Part shown: piece after piece, positions 47,094 through 56,055 of the stretch
Layout: each line of letters begins with the position of its first letter
Numbering within the stretch: the stretch's first letter is position 1
NCBI GenBank assembly: GCA_004431415.1
Contig: QPMI01000136.1
Location: forward strand, 1 to 64,000
Direction: 5' to 3'
Length of the DNA: 64,000 nt
Source: Cyanophora paradoxa
Lineage: Eukaryota; Glaucocystophyceae; Cyanophorales; Cyanophoraceae
Made by a program: the position numbers and the translations under genes
Notes under the pieces: model-generated
Databases searched by the model: none
Seen by the model: the letters and a program-made list of their open reading frames with translations, nothing else
Told to the model about the DNA's origin: nothing

Positions 47094-48460
47094 GTGAGCG
47101 GACTGGACGCATCGTGGCCGGGGCCGGCGCGCGCGGCGCCGCGGGGAGCCGAGCCCGGTACCTTTCAATCCCATCCCTTTCTCTCCCGTACCCGCCCCTG
47201 CCCTCCTACCCCCCTGACCGCCATGCAGCCGCTGGGCGGACAGAGGTGGGAGACGGGACGGGGCGGCCGAGGGCGCTCCCCCGCGCAGGCCGCTGGGGCG
47301 GGGGTACGGCACGCAGGGCGGGGGGTACGGCGGCCCCGGCGCCACCCCCTTAGGTGAGCGGACTGGACGCATCGTGGCCGGGGCCGGCGCGCGCGGCGCC
47401 GCGGGGAGCCGAGCCCGGTACCTTTCAATCCCATCCCTTTCTCTCCCGTACCCGCCCCTGCCCTCCTACCCCCCTGACCGCCATGCAGCCGCTGGGCGGA
47501 CAGAGGGGCGGGAAGGGACGGGGCGGCCGAGGGCGCTCCCCCGCGCAGGCCGCTGGGGCGGGGGTACGGTGCGCAGGGCGGGGGGTACGGCGGCCCCGGC
47601 GCCGCCCCCTTCGGTGAGCGGACTGGATGCATCGTGGCCGGGGCCGGCGCCCGCGGCGCCGCGGGGAGCCGAGCCCGGTACCTTTCAATCCCATCCCTTC
47701 TCTCCCGTACCCGCATCTGCCCTCCACCCCCTGACCGCCATGCAGCCGCTGGGCGGACAGAGGGGCGGGGCGGAACGGGGCGGCCGAGGGCGCTCCCCGC
47801 GCAGGCCGCTGGGGCGGGGGTACGGCGCGCTGCGGCGGGGGTACGGCGGCCCCGGCGCCGCCCCCTTAGGTGAGCGGTCTGGACGCATCGTGGCCAAGGC
47901 CGGCGCGCGCGGCGCCGGGGGAGCCGAGCCCGGTACCTTTTCAATCCCATCCCTTCTCTCCCGTACCCGCCCCTGCCCTCCTACCCCCCTGACCGCCATG
48001 CAGCCGCTGGGCGGACAGAGGTGGGAGACGGGACGGGGCGGCCGAGGGCGCTCCCCCGCGCAGGCCGCTGGGGCGGGGTACGGCACGCAGGGCGGGGTAC
48101 GGTGGCCCCGGCGCCGCCCCTTAGGTGAGCGGACTGGATGCATCGTGGCCGGGGCCGGCGCGCGCGGCGCCGCGGGGAGCCGAGCCCGGTACCTTTCAAT
48201 CCCATCCCTTCTCTCCCGTACCCGCCCCTGCCCTCCTACCCCCCTGACCGCCATGCAGCCGCTGGGCGGACAGAGGGGCGGGGCGGGACGGGGCGGCCGA
48301 GGGCGCTCCCCCGCGCAGGCCGCTGGGGCGGGGTACGACGCGCTGCGGCAGGGGGTACGGCGGCCCCGGCGCCGCCCCCCTTGGGTGAGCGGCCTGGATG
48401 CATCGTGGCCGGGGCCGGCGCGCGCGGCGCCGCAAGAGGGGCGAGCTCGGTACGCGTCCG
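47094..48460. repeat. Tandem array of about 258-bp GC-rich units
   Basis: Units begin with GTGAGCGGACTGGA-like sequence at 47,094, 47,354, 47,614, 47,870, 48,125 and 48,385 (periods 255-260); five are complete. Each contains GAGCCGAGCCCGGTACCTTT, CCATGCAGCCGCTGGGCGGA and GGGTACGGC blocks. Open frames across the array are repeat artefacts. It separates two minus-strand genes. Confidence 0.9.
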
Positions 48461-48632
48461 CCCCACGCGCACACGCGCGCCGCCCCTCGCGCGCCCCTCT
48501 GGGCCCCTGGCGGGGCGCCCGGCGCGCCCCCACGCCAAGCCTCTCGCGGGCGGGACGATCGAGACGAGACCGCACTCGGTATTGATACAAGGCGCGCAAC
48601 GCAGATCACGATCGGGGCGCGCGGGAAGAGGC

Positions 48633-49271
48633 CTAGGCGTGCGCGATGTGCACGTACGTCGACACGAAGGGAAAGGCAAAGGTCGCGTCCGCGCGGATCT
48701 TCTTGGCGAGGACCAGCTCGCGGGCGGTCGGGAGGATCGCGAGGGCCCCGGCGTAGAGGATCTCGTCGTTCTCCGGGTCGGCCGCGCCGCCGAGGGCGGC
48801 CCACGCGGTCTCCAGGCGCCGCTCGCTCTCGCGCAGCGAGCCGTCGGCGCCGGCGCACGCGAGCACCATCCTCTTGAGGCGCTGGACGTCGACGCGACCG
48901 CCGCCCGCCGCGCCGCCGACGGAGACGCGGGTCCCGTTGAGGTACGCGACCTTGTTCAGGAAGCGGTGCACCTTGCGGGACCTCCTCTCGGCGATCACGT
49001 TGGTGGCGCGGATCACCTCTGGTAGAAAGTCGTCCAGCATCTTGCGGAAAAAGGCGATGTCGTCCTGGGAGAGGCGATCCAGCAGCTCGGCGGGCGGGAT
49101 CCGCAGGAGAGCCTTGGTGTCGTCGCGGAACGTGGAGGGACGATCGCAGCTGGAGTACAACGCTCTCGTAACGCAGTCGAAGTTGTCAAAGCTCGCATCG
49201 AAAAAGAGGTGGACGGCGCGGGCGCCGCGGAAGAGCGCCGAGTTGAAGGAGGCCAGCTGCACGTGCGCCAT
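48633..49271 (-). CDS. Hypothetical protein (212 aa) of the GC-rich block
   Basis: 212 residues, intronless, mostly helical: MAHVQLASFNSALFRGARAV, PAELLDRLSQDDIAFFRKML, then LAILPTARELVLAKKIRADA. Normal protein composition despite extreme GC, which supports coding. No TATA-like box is obvious in the 150 bp upstream. No family recognised. Confidence 0.7.
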   Translation of the reverse strand: MAHVQLASFNSALFRGARAVHLFFDASFDNFDCVTRALYSSCDRPSTFRDDTKALLRIPPAELLDRLSQDDIAFFRKMLDDFLPEVIRATNVIAERRSRKVHRFLNKVAYLNGTRVSVGGAAGGGRVDVQRLKRMVLACAGADGSLRESERRLETAWAALGGAADPENDEILYAGALAILPTARELVLAKKIRADATFAFPFVSTYVHIAHA

Positions 49272-49542
49272 GGTCCACGGGTGAAGGATCGATCGGGGTC
49301 GAAGAGTGCGGGGCCGACGGGCGCAGAGGGCGGTCTAGGCGACCGCCCCGACCGATTCACCCAAAACGGTCGCCCGCCAGGCGTGTTTCGCACGACTCGG
49401 TCGCCTCCCAAGGGTACCCCCTCCCCCCTCCCACCCCCCGGCCCCCTCTTCCCCACCCCTCTTGGCCTCTACCCACCCTCGCACGCCGACCGCCATTGCA
49501 GCCGTCTCGCGAGCGCGCCGCGTGGGCGCGCCGCTTCACTTT

Positions 49543-50120
49543 CTACACGTCGGGCGGGGAGAGCCAGGCGGGGTCGACAAAGCGCGCGCAGAGGGCCCGC
49601 GGGAGGGACGGGTCGAGCCCCGCGGCGGCCTCGGCGAGCCTCGCCGCGTAGGCCTCGCGCCCGGCCTCGTACAGGCGCCTGTGCGCCGCCGCGAGCGGCA
49701 CGATCTCGTGCCCCGTGTCGGCGCGGCAGAGGGGCACCGGAGCGGCGCGATCGGGAGGACGCAGCCGAGGCAGAAGACGTGCCCGCACCCGAGGCGCGTC
49801 GGGCGGCACGGGTGCTGGAGGCAGACGGCGCACACGGCGTCCTCGGCGAGCGCGGCGCGCGCGGCGGGGCGCCACAGGTTGCTCGCGCACGTCCAGGCGA
49901 CGTGGGCGGCGCGGCCGACGGCCTCGTAGCGCGCGAGGGCCGCGGCGCTGCGCGTCGGGTCGCCTCCGGCGGGCGCCTCGACGATCTCGCTCACGATGTG
50001 GCTGGACTTGACTCCCAGCGCGAGCGGCGCGGCGATCACGTCCCGGGCGGCGTCGTACGCGTGCTCCTCAAAGTACTTCCACCTGCGGAGGTCGTAGGTG
50101 CGCCCGGCGTCGGCGGCCAT
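49543..50120 (-). pseudogene. RING-finger protein gene with a one-base break
   Basis: From MAADAGRTYDLRRWKYFEEH at 50,120 the frame encodes a helical N-terminus and a C3HC4 RING start (CAVC ... LGCGHVFCLGC). The last Cys pair is divided between two frames: one reads RCPSAAP, the other PLCRADTGHEIVPL and continues to a stop at 49,543. The change falls in a short G run at 49,731-49,734 (C run on the coding strand), as expected of a one-base homopolymer loss. Probable E3 ubiquitin ligase. AATAAATGG lies about 77 bp upstream of the ATG. Either a sequencing error or a recent knock-out. Confidence 0.72.
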
Positions 50121-50403
50121 CGCGTCGGCGTGGGGGTTACAAGGGGGTACAGAGGGCGCAGGGGGCCCACTCGGCCTCCTAGGACCCCGCAAGGAGCCAT
50201 TTATTCGTTCCCCCCACCGGCGGCGCCCCTACCCCCTCTCTCTTCCCCCTCCCTCCCCCCCCCCTTTCCCGCCTCCCCTCTACCCCCTTTCCTCCCCCCG
50301 CCTCTGTACCTGTGCGGGTTCCAATCCGCCGGCCCCGAGTTCCGGCCCCCCGGACCGAATCAAACGACTCGGCGGCCCGTCCGCGCGGGGCGCCGCCCCC
50401 AAC

Positions 50404-50412
50404 ATATAAAGG
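50404..50412 (+). promoter_or_regulatory. TATA-like ATATAAAGG box of the primase gene
   Basis: Located about 41 bp before the ATG at 50,453, matching the TAAA-GG pattern of other boxes in the GC-rich block and supporting that start over the upstream in-frame codon at 50,312. Confidence 0.6.
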
Positions 50413-50452
50413 ACAGCGCCCAAGGGGACAGACGCAAGTACCTTTCGACACG

Positions 50453-52036
50453 ATGAAGCGTCCGGCGGACCCGGACGCCGCGGCGGCCGGCATCGCGCCG
50501 CCCCGGCCCCTCGACGTGGCGATCAAGACCGAGGCCGGCGTGGCGATCAAGATCGAGGGCGGGGCGCGCCCTCGGGCGCCCGCGACGGCGCCCGACCCCG
50601 AAGGCGACGCGGCGATGGAGGACGTCAAGCCCGCGACCGCGACCTCGGCCGCGGCGCCCTCGGGCGCGCCCCTCCCCTCCCCCGCCGCGAGCCAGATCGT
50701 GCGGACCACGGTCCTCGTCAAGAGCAACCCGCGCAAGGGCGCCGCGCGCGACGCGATCTTTGCCGTCCCCTGGCAGCCCGCCGACGTGGAGAGGCTCGCC
50801 TCGCCCGGCCCCCGCCGCGCCGTCGTCCAGATCTCGCCCCAGATCGTCGTGCAGCACGCGAGCGGCGCCCGGCGCACCCTCCGCGCCTTCAACGTCTTCG
50901 ACTTTGACGTCCCCACCATCCGGTTCCCCGCCGAGCTCGAGGACGCCTCGCTCGGCGCGGAGCAGGTGAAGAATGCGAAAAAGTCGCACCTCGCAGGGGT
51001 GCTGGGGCGCTGCGAGAACCTCGCGCAGTACTGGACCCAGGTCCCCGAGATCAGGGACGTGGCGCGCCTCGCGGTCGAGTTTTCGCGGGCCCTCGCCGCC
51101 CGGGGCGTCCCCGTGCTCGTCGTCTTCTCGGGACTAAAGGGCTTTCACGTCTACGTGCGCCACGCGGAGCTGGTCGCCGCGATCGAGGGCCCCGGCGCCG
51201 AGGTCTACTCAAAGGAAGAGGCCGACGCGTGGTGGGCGGCCGTGGTCGGCGAGCTGAGGCGCCTGCGCGGCGAGCGGGCGGCGCAGCTGCGCGACCCGAC
51301 CGTCCCGCGCGAGGACAAGCTCCGGATCCGGCGCTCCATGTGGGCCAAGGCCACGCGCGCCGCCGGCCCCCGGCGCGTGCTCGGCATGCTCAAGTCGGGG
51401 CGCTGGGAGGGCCTGGACGTCTTTGAGCGCGTCATCGCGCCGTTTGCGGAGGAGCACGGGATCGGGCCCCTGGCGCGCTCGCTGGTGGAGGAGGGCATCA
51501 TGGACCTCGCGCCGTTTCGCGTCAACAGCGGCTGCCGCTCCGACGAGCACCGCCACGGCTGGACCTCGTTCTTCCCCGTCGTCGTGCCGCCCGAGGCCGT
51601 CGACGACGAGGCGATCGCGGCGTCGATCGGGATTCACGCCACGCAGCCCGACCCGGCCCTCGTCTCGTGGAACAGCGACGAGTGGCGCTGGATAGGCGAG
51701 CTCGCGCGGGACGCCGCCCCCAAGTACGCCCTCGCCCCCGAGGTCGGCGCGCCGCAGCAGCCGCCGTCGTCCAAGCGCCCCCGCACCCGCCCCCGGCGGC
51801 CTCTGCCGACGCTCGACGGCGAGGCGCGCGAGGGGGAGGAGGGGGCGGAGGAGGGCGAGGCGGGCGAGGCCGACGCGACAGAGGCCGCGGCGTACATCGA
51901 CGAGCGCGTGGTGGCGCGCCTCGGCCTCTTGGCGTGCGGGAGGGCCCGCGACGAGGGCTGGGAGGCGGCCCGGGCGGCCCTGCGCGCGCCGTTTCTCGGG
52001 CACTTTGTCTCGCCGCCCGGCGCGCGGGACACATAG
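50453..52036 (+). CDS. PriS-like archaeo-eukaryotic primase, 3' end cut by element 2
   Basis: 527 residues from MKRPADPDAAAAG. A disordered basic/acidic start precedes a PriS-like core: RAFNVFDFDVPTIRFP (candidate metal-binding Asp pair), VPVLVVFSGLKGFHVYVRHA (the SGxxGxH motif of PriS), and a later APFRVNSGCRSDEHRHGWTS segment equivalent to the PriS C-terminal core. The C-terminus is low complexity, then helical. The final codons and the TAG stop (52,034-52,036) fall within the first bases of the element-2 terminal element, so the natural 3' end has been replaced. It makes RNA primers for DNA replication; it could be a host or giant-virus enzyme. Confidence 0.7.
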   Translation: MKRPADPDAAAAGIAPPRPLDVAIKTEAGVAIKIEGGARPRAPATAPDPEGDAAMEDVKPATATSAAAPSGAPLPSPAASQIVRTTVLVKSNPRKGAARDAIFAVPWQPADVERLASPGPRRAVVQISPQIVVQHASGARRTLRAFNVFDFDVPTIRFPAELEDASLGAEQVKNAKKSHLAGVLGRCENLAQYWTQVPEIRDVARLAVEFSRALAARGVPVLVVFSGLKGFHVYVRHAELVAAIEGPGAEVYSKEEADAWWAAVVGELRRLRGERAAQLRDPTVPREDKLRIRRSMWAKATRAAGPRRVLGMLKSGRWEGLDVFERVIAPFAEEHGIGPLARSLVEEGIMDLAPFRVNSGCRSDEHRHGWTSFFPVVVPPEAVDDEAIAASIGIHATQPDPALVSWNSDEWRWIGELARDAAPKYALAPEVGAPQQPPSSKRPRTRPRRPLPTLDGEAREGEEGAEEGEAGEADATEAAAYIDERVVARLGLLACGRARDEGWEAARAALRAPFLGHFVSPPGARDT

Positions 52037-52311
52037 TAAAATGCGGAGTTTTAACCCTCGGCTTATCTTAATTGATTTTGTTGATATATCTCGTATATTC
52101 TATTTCAATCAATCGATAATCTGTGTATATCTTATCGAATATTCATTTATTTCGATTATTTTGTATTCTTTTCGATATTTTATCGTAAATTTCTCTTATT
52201 TTCCGATTAGTCTTACTGAGTCTATCGATAATCTGTATATATTTCCGAATAATATAACTGAATCTCAATTAGATCTTGCCTCTGGTTAAAACTCCGCATT
52301 TTACTATGTGT
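52029..52311. mobile_element. Terminal element with 27-bp inverted repeats at GC-block/element 2 junction
   Basis: ACACATAGTAAAATGCGGAG... (27 bp, 52,029-52,055) is perfectly inverted at 52,285-52,311. CCCTCGGCTTATCTTAATT follows the arm next to the GC-rich DNA, as in the element at 28,206-28,504 (which has CCCTCGGCTAAGTTTAATT). CTTACTGA lies near the middle (52,212-52,219). The inside ends of both elements also agree (AG-GGC..GAT.TAATT pattern). The two arms within an element are identical while the arms differ between elements, so they co-evolve. Taken as the left tip of element 2. Confidence 0.85.
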
Positions 52312-52564
52312 GATTGGTCTAAAAGTTAATTGATTTAATCGATATTATATTCATGTACTTTCTCGATTAAATTTAATTAAATTTAATTCATTTAATCGGA
52401 AATATATCGCTAAACTCGATTAAGATCCATAAATGATTCATTTGTTTATATTAACAAATCGATCTCTTATTGAATTCAATCGTAATTATACATGAAACTT
52501 ATATGATTTTATCATTGTTTTGTTGAGTCTAAGGGGGGACCCTTAGGTTTTTTGAAATAATTGG

Positions 52565-52674
52565 GTGTGACAGGTGTGACAGGTCTATCCAAAACTTTTG
52601 ATAGTTCATTTTTAGGTTATTGAAAAGTTTGGGATAGACCTGTCACACCTGTCACACAAACCATTTTCAGTAAG
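52565..52674. other. Long hairpin H3 with doubled GTGTGACAG arms
   Basis: Arms at about 52,565-52,597 and 52,624-52,657 carry two GTGTGACAG copies and GTCTATCC-AAACTTTT; the loop is AT-rich rather than GC-rich as in element 1. TCAGTAAG follows at 52,667-52,674. Compared with H1/H2, the variable base is G in both repeats and C in both complements. Confidence 0.87.
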
Positions 52675-52760
52675 ATCCTCTTTTATAATGAAAACTCAGT
52701 AACAATATGAAAGAAGTTTATCTATGTAATTCTACTTAAATAAACAAATGAAATAATCGA

Positions 52761-52870
52761 GTGTGACAGGTGTGACAGGTCCATCCCAAACTTTTGAGAG
52801 TTCATTTTAGTGCTATAGAAAACTTTGGGATAGACCTGTCACACCTGTCACACAAACCATATTCAGTAAG
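52761..52870. other. Long hairpin H4 with doubled GTGTGACAG arms
   Basis: Arms at about 52,761-52,794 and 52,819-52,854, followed by TCAGTAAG at 52,863-52,870. It is a tandem relative of H3 about 196 bp away, with a different loop. Confidence 0.87.
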
Positions 52871-53283
52871 GACCTCATATATTGTTAAAATCTCAGTGTT
52901 AGTTGGTGTAGTTGATTCAAATAATGCATTTTATACTCTGATTCATTGTTATTTCCTGTGAAATTTGAGTCAACTCAACCCACTTAGTCAACCCTTGCAT
53001 TGAATTCGTAACAAAATCCATATACTATCGATTAATATGAGTCAACCTTGAGTCCACTTTAATAATAGGGGGAATCTTGGGGAGATGTTGGGTTTTAGTG
53101 TAATGAAATCGAATAGTATTCGAAATACTTGACATTGCTTAATGTAGGGTGCATTCATATTTCGGCTACATTATACAGTAGAATGTCTATTGTAAACAAT
53201 GTCCGGAATCCGGAAAATAATCATTGTAGAAAGCTATTGTAATAAAAAAGATAAATTACCCTGTTTATCATTATAGAAACCCA

Positions 53284-53682
53284 TTAAAACGGGAATCTAT
53301 CATGTTTATGTCTCTCAGTCTTCTCAAATGTGAGGAAATTCATTGTTTTATCGATCTCATCTGCAACTGATTGTGTTTTATGCTGAGCTTCTTTACCACA
53401 ACTGAATATATCAATTGCTAACATGCCTTCATTGGAATAACAATGAGCTGTGCAATGGCTTTCATCTAATAGCAGAACCAATGCAAAACCAGGAGGTGAT
53501 ACTTTGCCATCAAATATCTCACAGTGTTTATGAACAATCCTAATACCTTGTCTCAATATAGCTTGTTCAAGGGTTCCCATAATCCAATTACCTAGGAAGC
53601 TAACATGCTCATGTCCTGTTGCAATAGCTGATTTAGCCTTGTAATCAAGCATAACATGAAAGCCTCTGTATTGAGTCTCCAT
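53284..53682 (-). CDS. speD: S-adenosylmethionine decarboxylase (SpeD, class 1b-like)
   Basis: 132 residues, the usual length of prokaryotic-type AdoMetDC subunits. The enzyme decarboxylates S-adenosylmethionine to supply aminopropyl groups for spermidine synthesis. The self-cleavage site Glu74-Ser75 (LLLDESHCTAH), His80 and Cys95 (DIFSCG) fall at the spacing of Ser63/His68/Cys83 in the Thermotoga enzyme, so it should mature to the pyruvoyl form. It is the gene nearest the left end of element 2, as its broken relative is in element 1. A viral role could be modulation of polyamines, for example for genome charge neutralisation; this is inference. Confidence 0.85.
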   Translation of the reverse strand: METQYRGFHVMLDYKAKSAIATGHEHVSFLGNWIMGTLEQAILRQGIRIVHKHCEIFDGKVSPPGFALVLLLDESHCTAHCYSNEGMLAIDIFSCGKEAQHKTQSVADEIDKTMNFLTFEKTERHKHDRFPF

Positions 53683-53711
53683 TAAGAATACCTTAGAAAA
53701 ATTAATTAAAC

Positions 53712-53984
53712 CTAATCGAACCTAATGCAAACATCCCTATATTCTACAGTGATTGATGAAGTAGCCCTTTTCCTATAAGCCTGAGAATGTTTTTTGTTGC
53801 ATTCCCTACACCCTGATCCCTTCACATGATTAAAGGGATATGTCAGGATCACCTTGTTACACTGCAAACATCTAACAGATACTTTCTCTTGAGCTTTGAT
53901 GTAATGTGTCTCACTGTAATCGAATTTATCTTTACCATGGACTGTCATAGCAGCATCTATAAACTTTTTCGTTTTACTATCCAT
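53712..53984 (-). CDS. Small zinc-ribbon protein
   Basis: 90 residues, same length and closely similar to the element-1 protein at 12,694-12,966 (VHGKDKFDYSETHY ... VRCLQCNK ... GSGCRECNKKHS). Two Cys pairs probably bind zinc. CTCTATATATAATC (reading the minus strand this lies upstream of the ATG) is a TATA-like promoter. Role unknown. Confidence 0.75.
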   Translation of the reverse strand: MDSKTKKFIDAAMTVHGKDKFDYSETHYIKAQEKVSVRCLQCNKVILTYPFNHVKGSGCRECNKKHSQAYRKRATSSITVEYRDVCIRFD

Positions 53985-54006
53985 ACTCTATATATAATCA
54001 ACATTC

Positions 54007-54384
54007 TTATGGAGCAGTATCCTGCCCAAAAATGGGGAAATATCGATTTGTCCCATAGTATTCAGCATAGGTATTCTGCTTTGCAATAAAATCGGTTCTC
54101 TCTGCAAACATCACACACTTGTAGATACCAAACTTGGTGGCTCTCACTAAGAACTGATAGTCTTCCAAACCGAAATTGACTCCATGATAAGCAATTCCGA
54201 AATTATCATATGGGGTGATCACTACTGCAAAGTTGGGAGTTCCACCTTCAACTTGGCATACAGCATAAACATCTGGTGGGATATCCACAACAACCTTGTA
54301 GTGATCACCAATCTCAACAAGAGAGTCTACTACTGCTGTTTGTTCATTCACAACAATGGGAATATCTTGATTATATAGGGGCAT
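54007..54384 (-). CDS. Spike-like protein C, head domain (probably continuation of B)
   Basis: 125 residues, homologous to the element-1 product of 12,284-12,673 (DNFG.A.HGV, FLVRATKFGIYK, MFAERTD). It overlaps the 3' end of the previous frame by 14 bp with a +1 relation. Comparison with the longer spike A indicates one ancestral gene for B and C. Confidence 0.65.
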   Translation of the reverse strand: MPLYNQDIPIVVNEQTAVVDSLVEIGDHYKVVVDIPPDVYAVCQVEGGTPNFAVVITPYDNFGIAYHGVNFGLEDYQFLVRATKFGIYKCVMFAERTDFIAKQNTYAEYYGTNRYFPIFGQDTAP

Positions 54385-54838
54385 TCATGCTGGGGACATA
54401 GGTTCGAATTCTTGTGTTGGGATCAATGGGATTGGGTTGATCATTCACAAATAAAGGCGCTCCAACAGCCCCACCAACCCTAAGACCATCACCAATATAA
54501 GCTCCCCCCGATTTGCAGTTAATAGCTCCCGACCTAGATTCAAAAGAATAAGTAGACAGAGGATCTCCATAGCTATCTGGGTCTCCATAATGAGCAGAAA
54601 AGTTTGCATTTGTGACAAGTAGCTTAGTTGTCTTAACTATTCCATTATTTTTATCACATCTGAGTTCCTGTAATCTCAGCTTGTGGGTGGAACCAAATGT
54701 ATTCATTGTAGGTTGGACCTCTGTGGATTGGAGACCCTCAACATCATCAAAAGTAGCATGCTGCAGAACATGGTTTGCTGGTGCAGCTAATGAAAGCTGA
54801 GGTGTAATAATTCGTTCAAGTGGGGGTTGCTCAGCCAT
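54371..54838 (-). CDS. Spike-like protein B, N-terminal module
   Basis: 155 residues, with the leader PPLERIITPQLSLAAPANHV and the shared module (LRLQELRCDKNNGIVKTTKL ... CKSGGAYIGDGLRVGG) nearly as in element 1. It ends RTYVPSMNAPI shortly after the frame of C becomes open. Confidence 0.72.
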   Translation of the reverse strand: MAEQPPLERIITPQLSLAAPANHVLQHATFDDVEGLQSTEVQPTMNTFGSTHKLRLQELRCDKNNGIVKTTKLLVTNANFSAHYGDPDSYGDPLSTYSFESRSGAINCKSGGAYIGDGLRVGGAVGAPLFVNDQPNPIDPNTRIRTYVPSMNAPI

Positions 54839-54861
54839 TTTACATTAAAGGGATATATCTT

Positions 54862-55707
54862 TTATGGGGTTGGGTCATCAATAATATCTGGTTCCGAATA
54901 AAACCCTGTAACTGAAAGAGTATCAGGAGTTACACCTCTAAGAGCTGATACAGCGGCTATATCTGTTCTCAAACCGATAAGAGTTATAGTATATAACCCA
55001 ATATCTGTAACAAACAAGTCAAAGGTGAAATTATTATTATAAACACAGTAGCCATAACCGAAATGATTATATCCCTGAACATTGAAATAGTATTTATGAC
55101 CTACTTGATTGTTGTTGGCTCTACAAAGGGAAAGCATTGCAGATGGAATCGCAAGACCTCTCAGTACTCTTTTGGTTCCTTCAATTAATTCCGAGTTTTC
55201 AAGAGTAACAGTATATCCAATGTAAAATTGAATTAATGGCTGCTGTGCGACAGGAGTATATAATCGAATTCGTTGGGGGTCTTCAACATTCTGTTCAAGA
55301 GTATCTGGGACATCATTATACGAAATTGAGGATGAAAGCTGACCTGAAACTCTGCAACCTCCACCAATAAAAGCTCCTCCTGATCTCACAGTAACAGCAG
55401 CAGAATTCTTATCGAAATCAAGGGCTTTCAGATCAACACTGTAAGCATCTGGACCTCCATTAGTAGGTTGGAAGAAGTTAGCATTGGTGACAAGAAGTCG
55501 AGTTGTTTTCACCACACCTGAATTCTTATCAGCTCTCAGCTCTTTAACTCGAATAATCGAATTTTTATCAAAGGAGTTACCATTGGAGTTGGGTCTCTCT
55601 GTGGATTCTAAACCACGAACCTCATCATTTACTTCATGCTGGCGAAAATGCATTGCAGGGGATCCAAGGGAATATATAGGCAGTTGAACTCGATTATATT
55701 CACCCAT
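54862..55707 (-). CDS. Spike-like protein A (shared N-module, unique head)
   Basis: 281 residues beginning MGEYNRVQLPIYSLGSPAMH, co-linear with the element-1 gene at 10,967-11,809. The N-terminal half is strongly conserved (IRVKELRADKNSGVVKTTRL, VRSGGAFIGGGCRVSGQL); the head is more divergent (LIQFYIGYTVTLENSELIEG) but ends with the same DDPTP. The faster-changing head fits a receptor-binding role. Confidence 0.75.
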   Translation of the reverse strand: MGEYNRVQLPIYSLGSPAMHFRQHEVNDEVRGLESTERPNSNGNSFDKNSIIRVKELRADKNSGVVKTTRLLVTNANFFQPTNGGPDAYSVDLKALDFDKNSAAVTVRSGGAFIGGGCRVSGQLSSSISYNDVPDTLEQNVEDPQRIRLYTPVAQQPLIQFYIGYTVTLENSELIEGTKRVLRGLAIPSAMLSLCRANNNQVGHKYYFNVQGYNHFGYGYCVYNNNFTFDLFVTDIGLYTITLIGLRTDIAAVSALRGVTPDTLSVTGFYSEPDIIDDPTP

Positions 55708-55746
55708 GGCTTCTTTTACTAAGAAGGAAAGAAAAATAAACTACCA

Positions 55747-56052
55747 TCAAGCCAAAGTGATTAAATTCGATCCAAGGGATTGGTAAACAGTTGAAAGAAC
55801 TTGCAGGTTGGATGTCATTGCTTTAATGTTGTTATCACACTCATTGTATTTAGCAACAGGGTCACCATATGCAGCTTGAGCAAGGACATTAACCAAGAGG
55901 TTTTTATACTCATTTACAACTGGTGAGAGCTTGTTAGTTTGCTGAATCGTTTTTTCAACTGTTTGTAATGCGTTTACAAGGGTGATTGTATCAAAAGAAA
56001 GCGCAACTGGCTCAGTAGAATAGGTGGTTCCACCAAGAGGATAGGTCGCCAT
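55747..56052 (-). CDS. Small helical protein of unknown function
   Basis: 101 residues, helical, Gln/Asn-rich (ALQTVEKTIQQTNKLSPVVN, MTSNLQVLSTVYQSLGSNLI). It lies between fibre and spike A in the same transcription direction, 3 bp from the fibre stop. Could be a trimerising or fibre-assembly accessory; unproven. Confidence 0.6.
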   Translation of the reverse strand: MATYPLGGTTYSTEPVALSFDTITLVNALQTVEKTIQQTNKLSPVVNEYKNLLVNVLAQAAYGDPVAKYNECDNNIKAMTSNLQVLSTVYQSLGSNLITLA

Positions 56053-56055
56053 TTA

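Larger units (their letters stand above)
52312..53283. other. Subterminal non-coding region of element 2
   Basis: No gene. ATGTACTTTCTCGATTAAAT at 52,353-52,372 is identical to 105-124 in the left terminal repeat of element 1, confirming that this is the equivalent viral end. It contains two long hairpins (see next two features) and an AT-rich stretch to the SpeD stop. Confidence 0.8.

Noticed and set aside
47374-48599. Open frames of 300-400 codons across the 258-bp array
   Set aside because: Purely repeat translation, present on both strands with no normal protein stretch.
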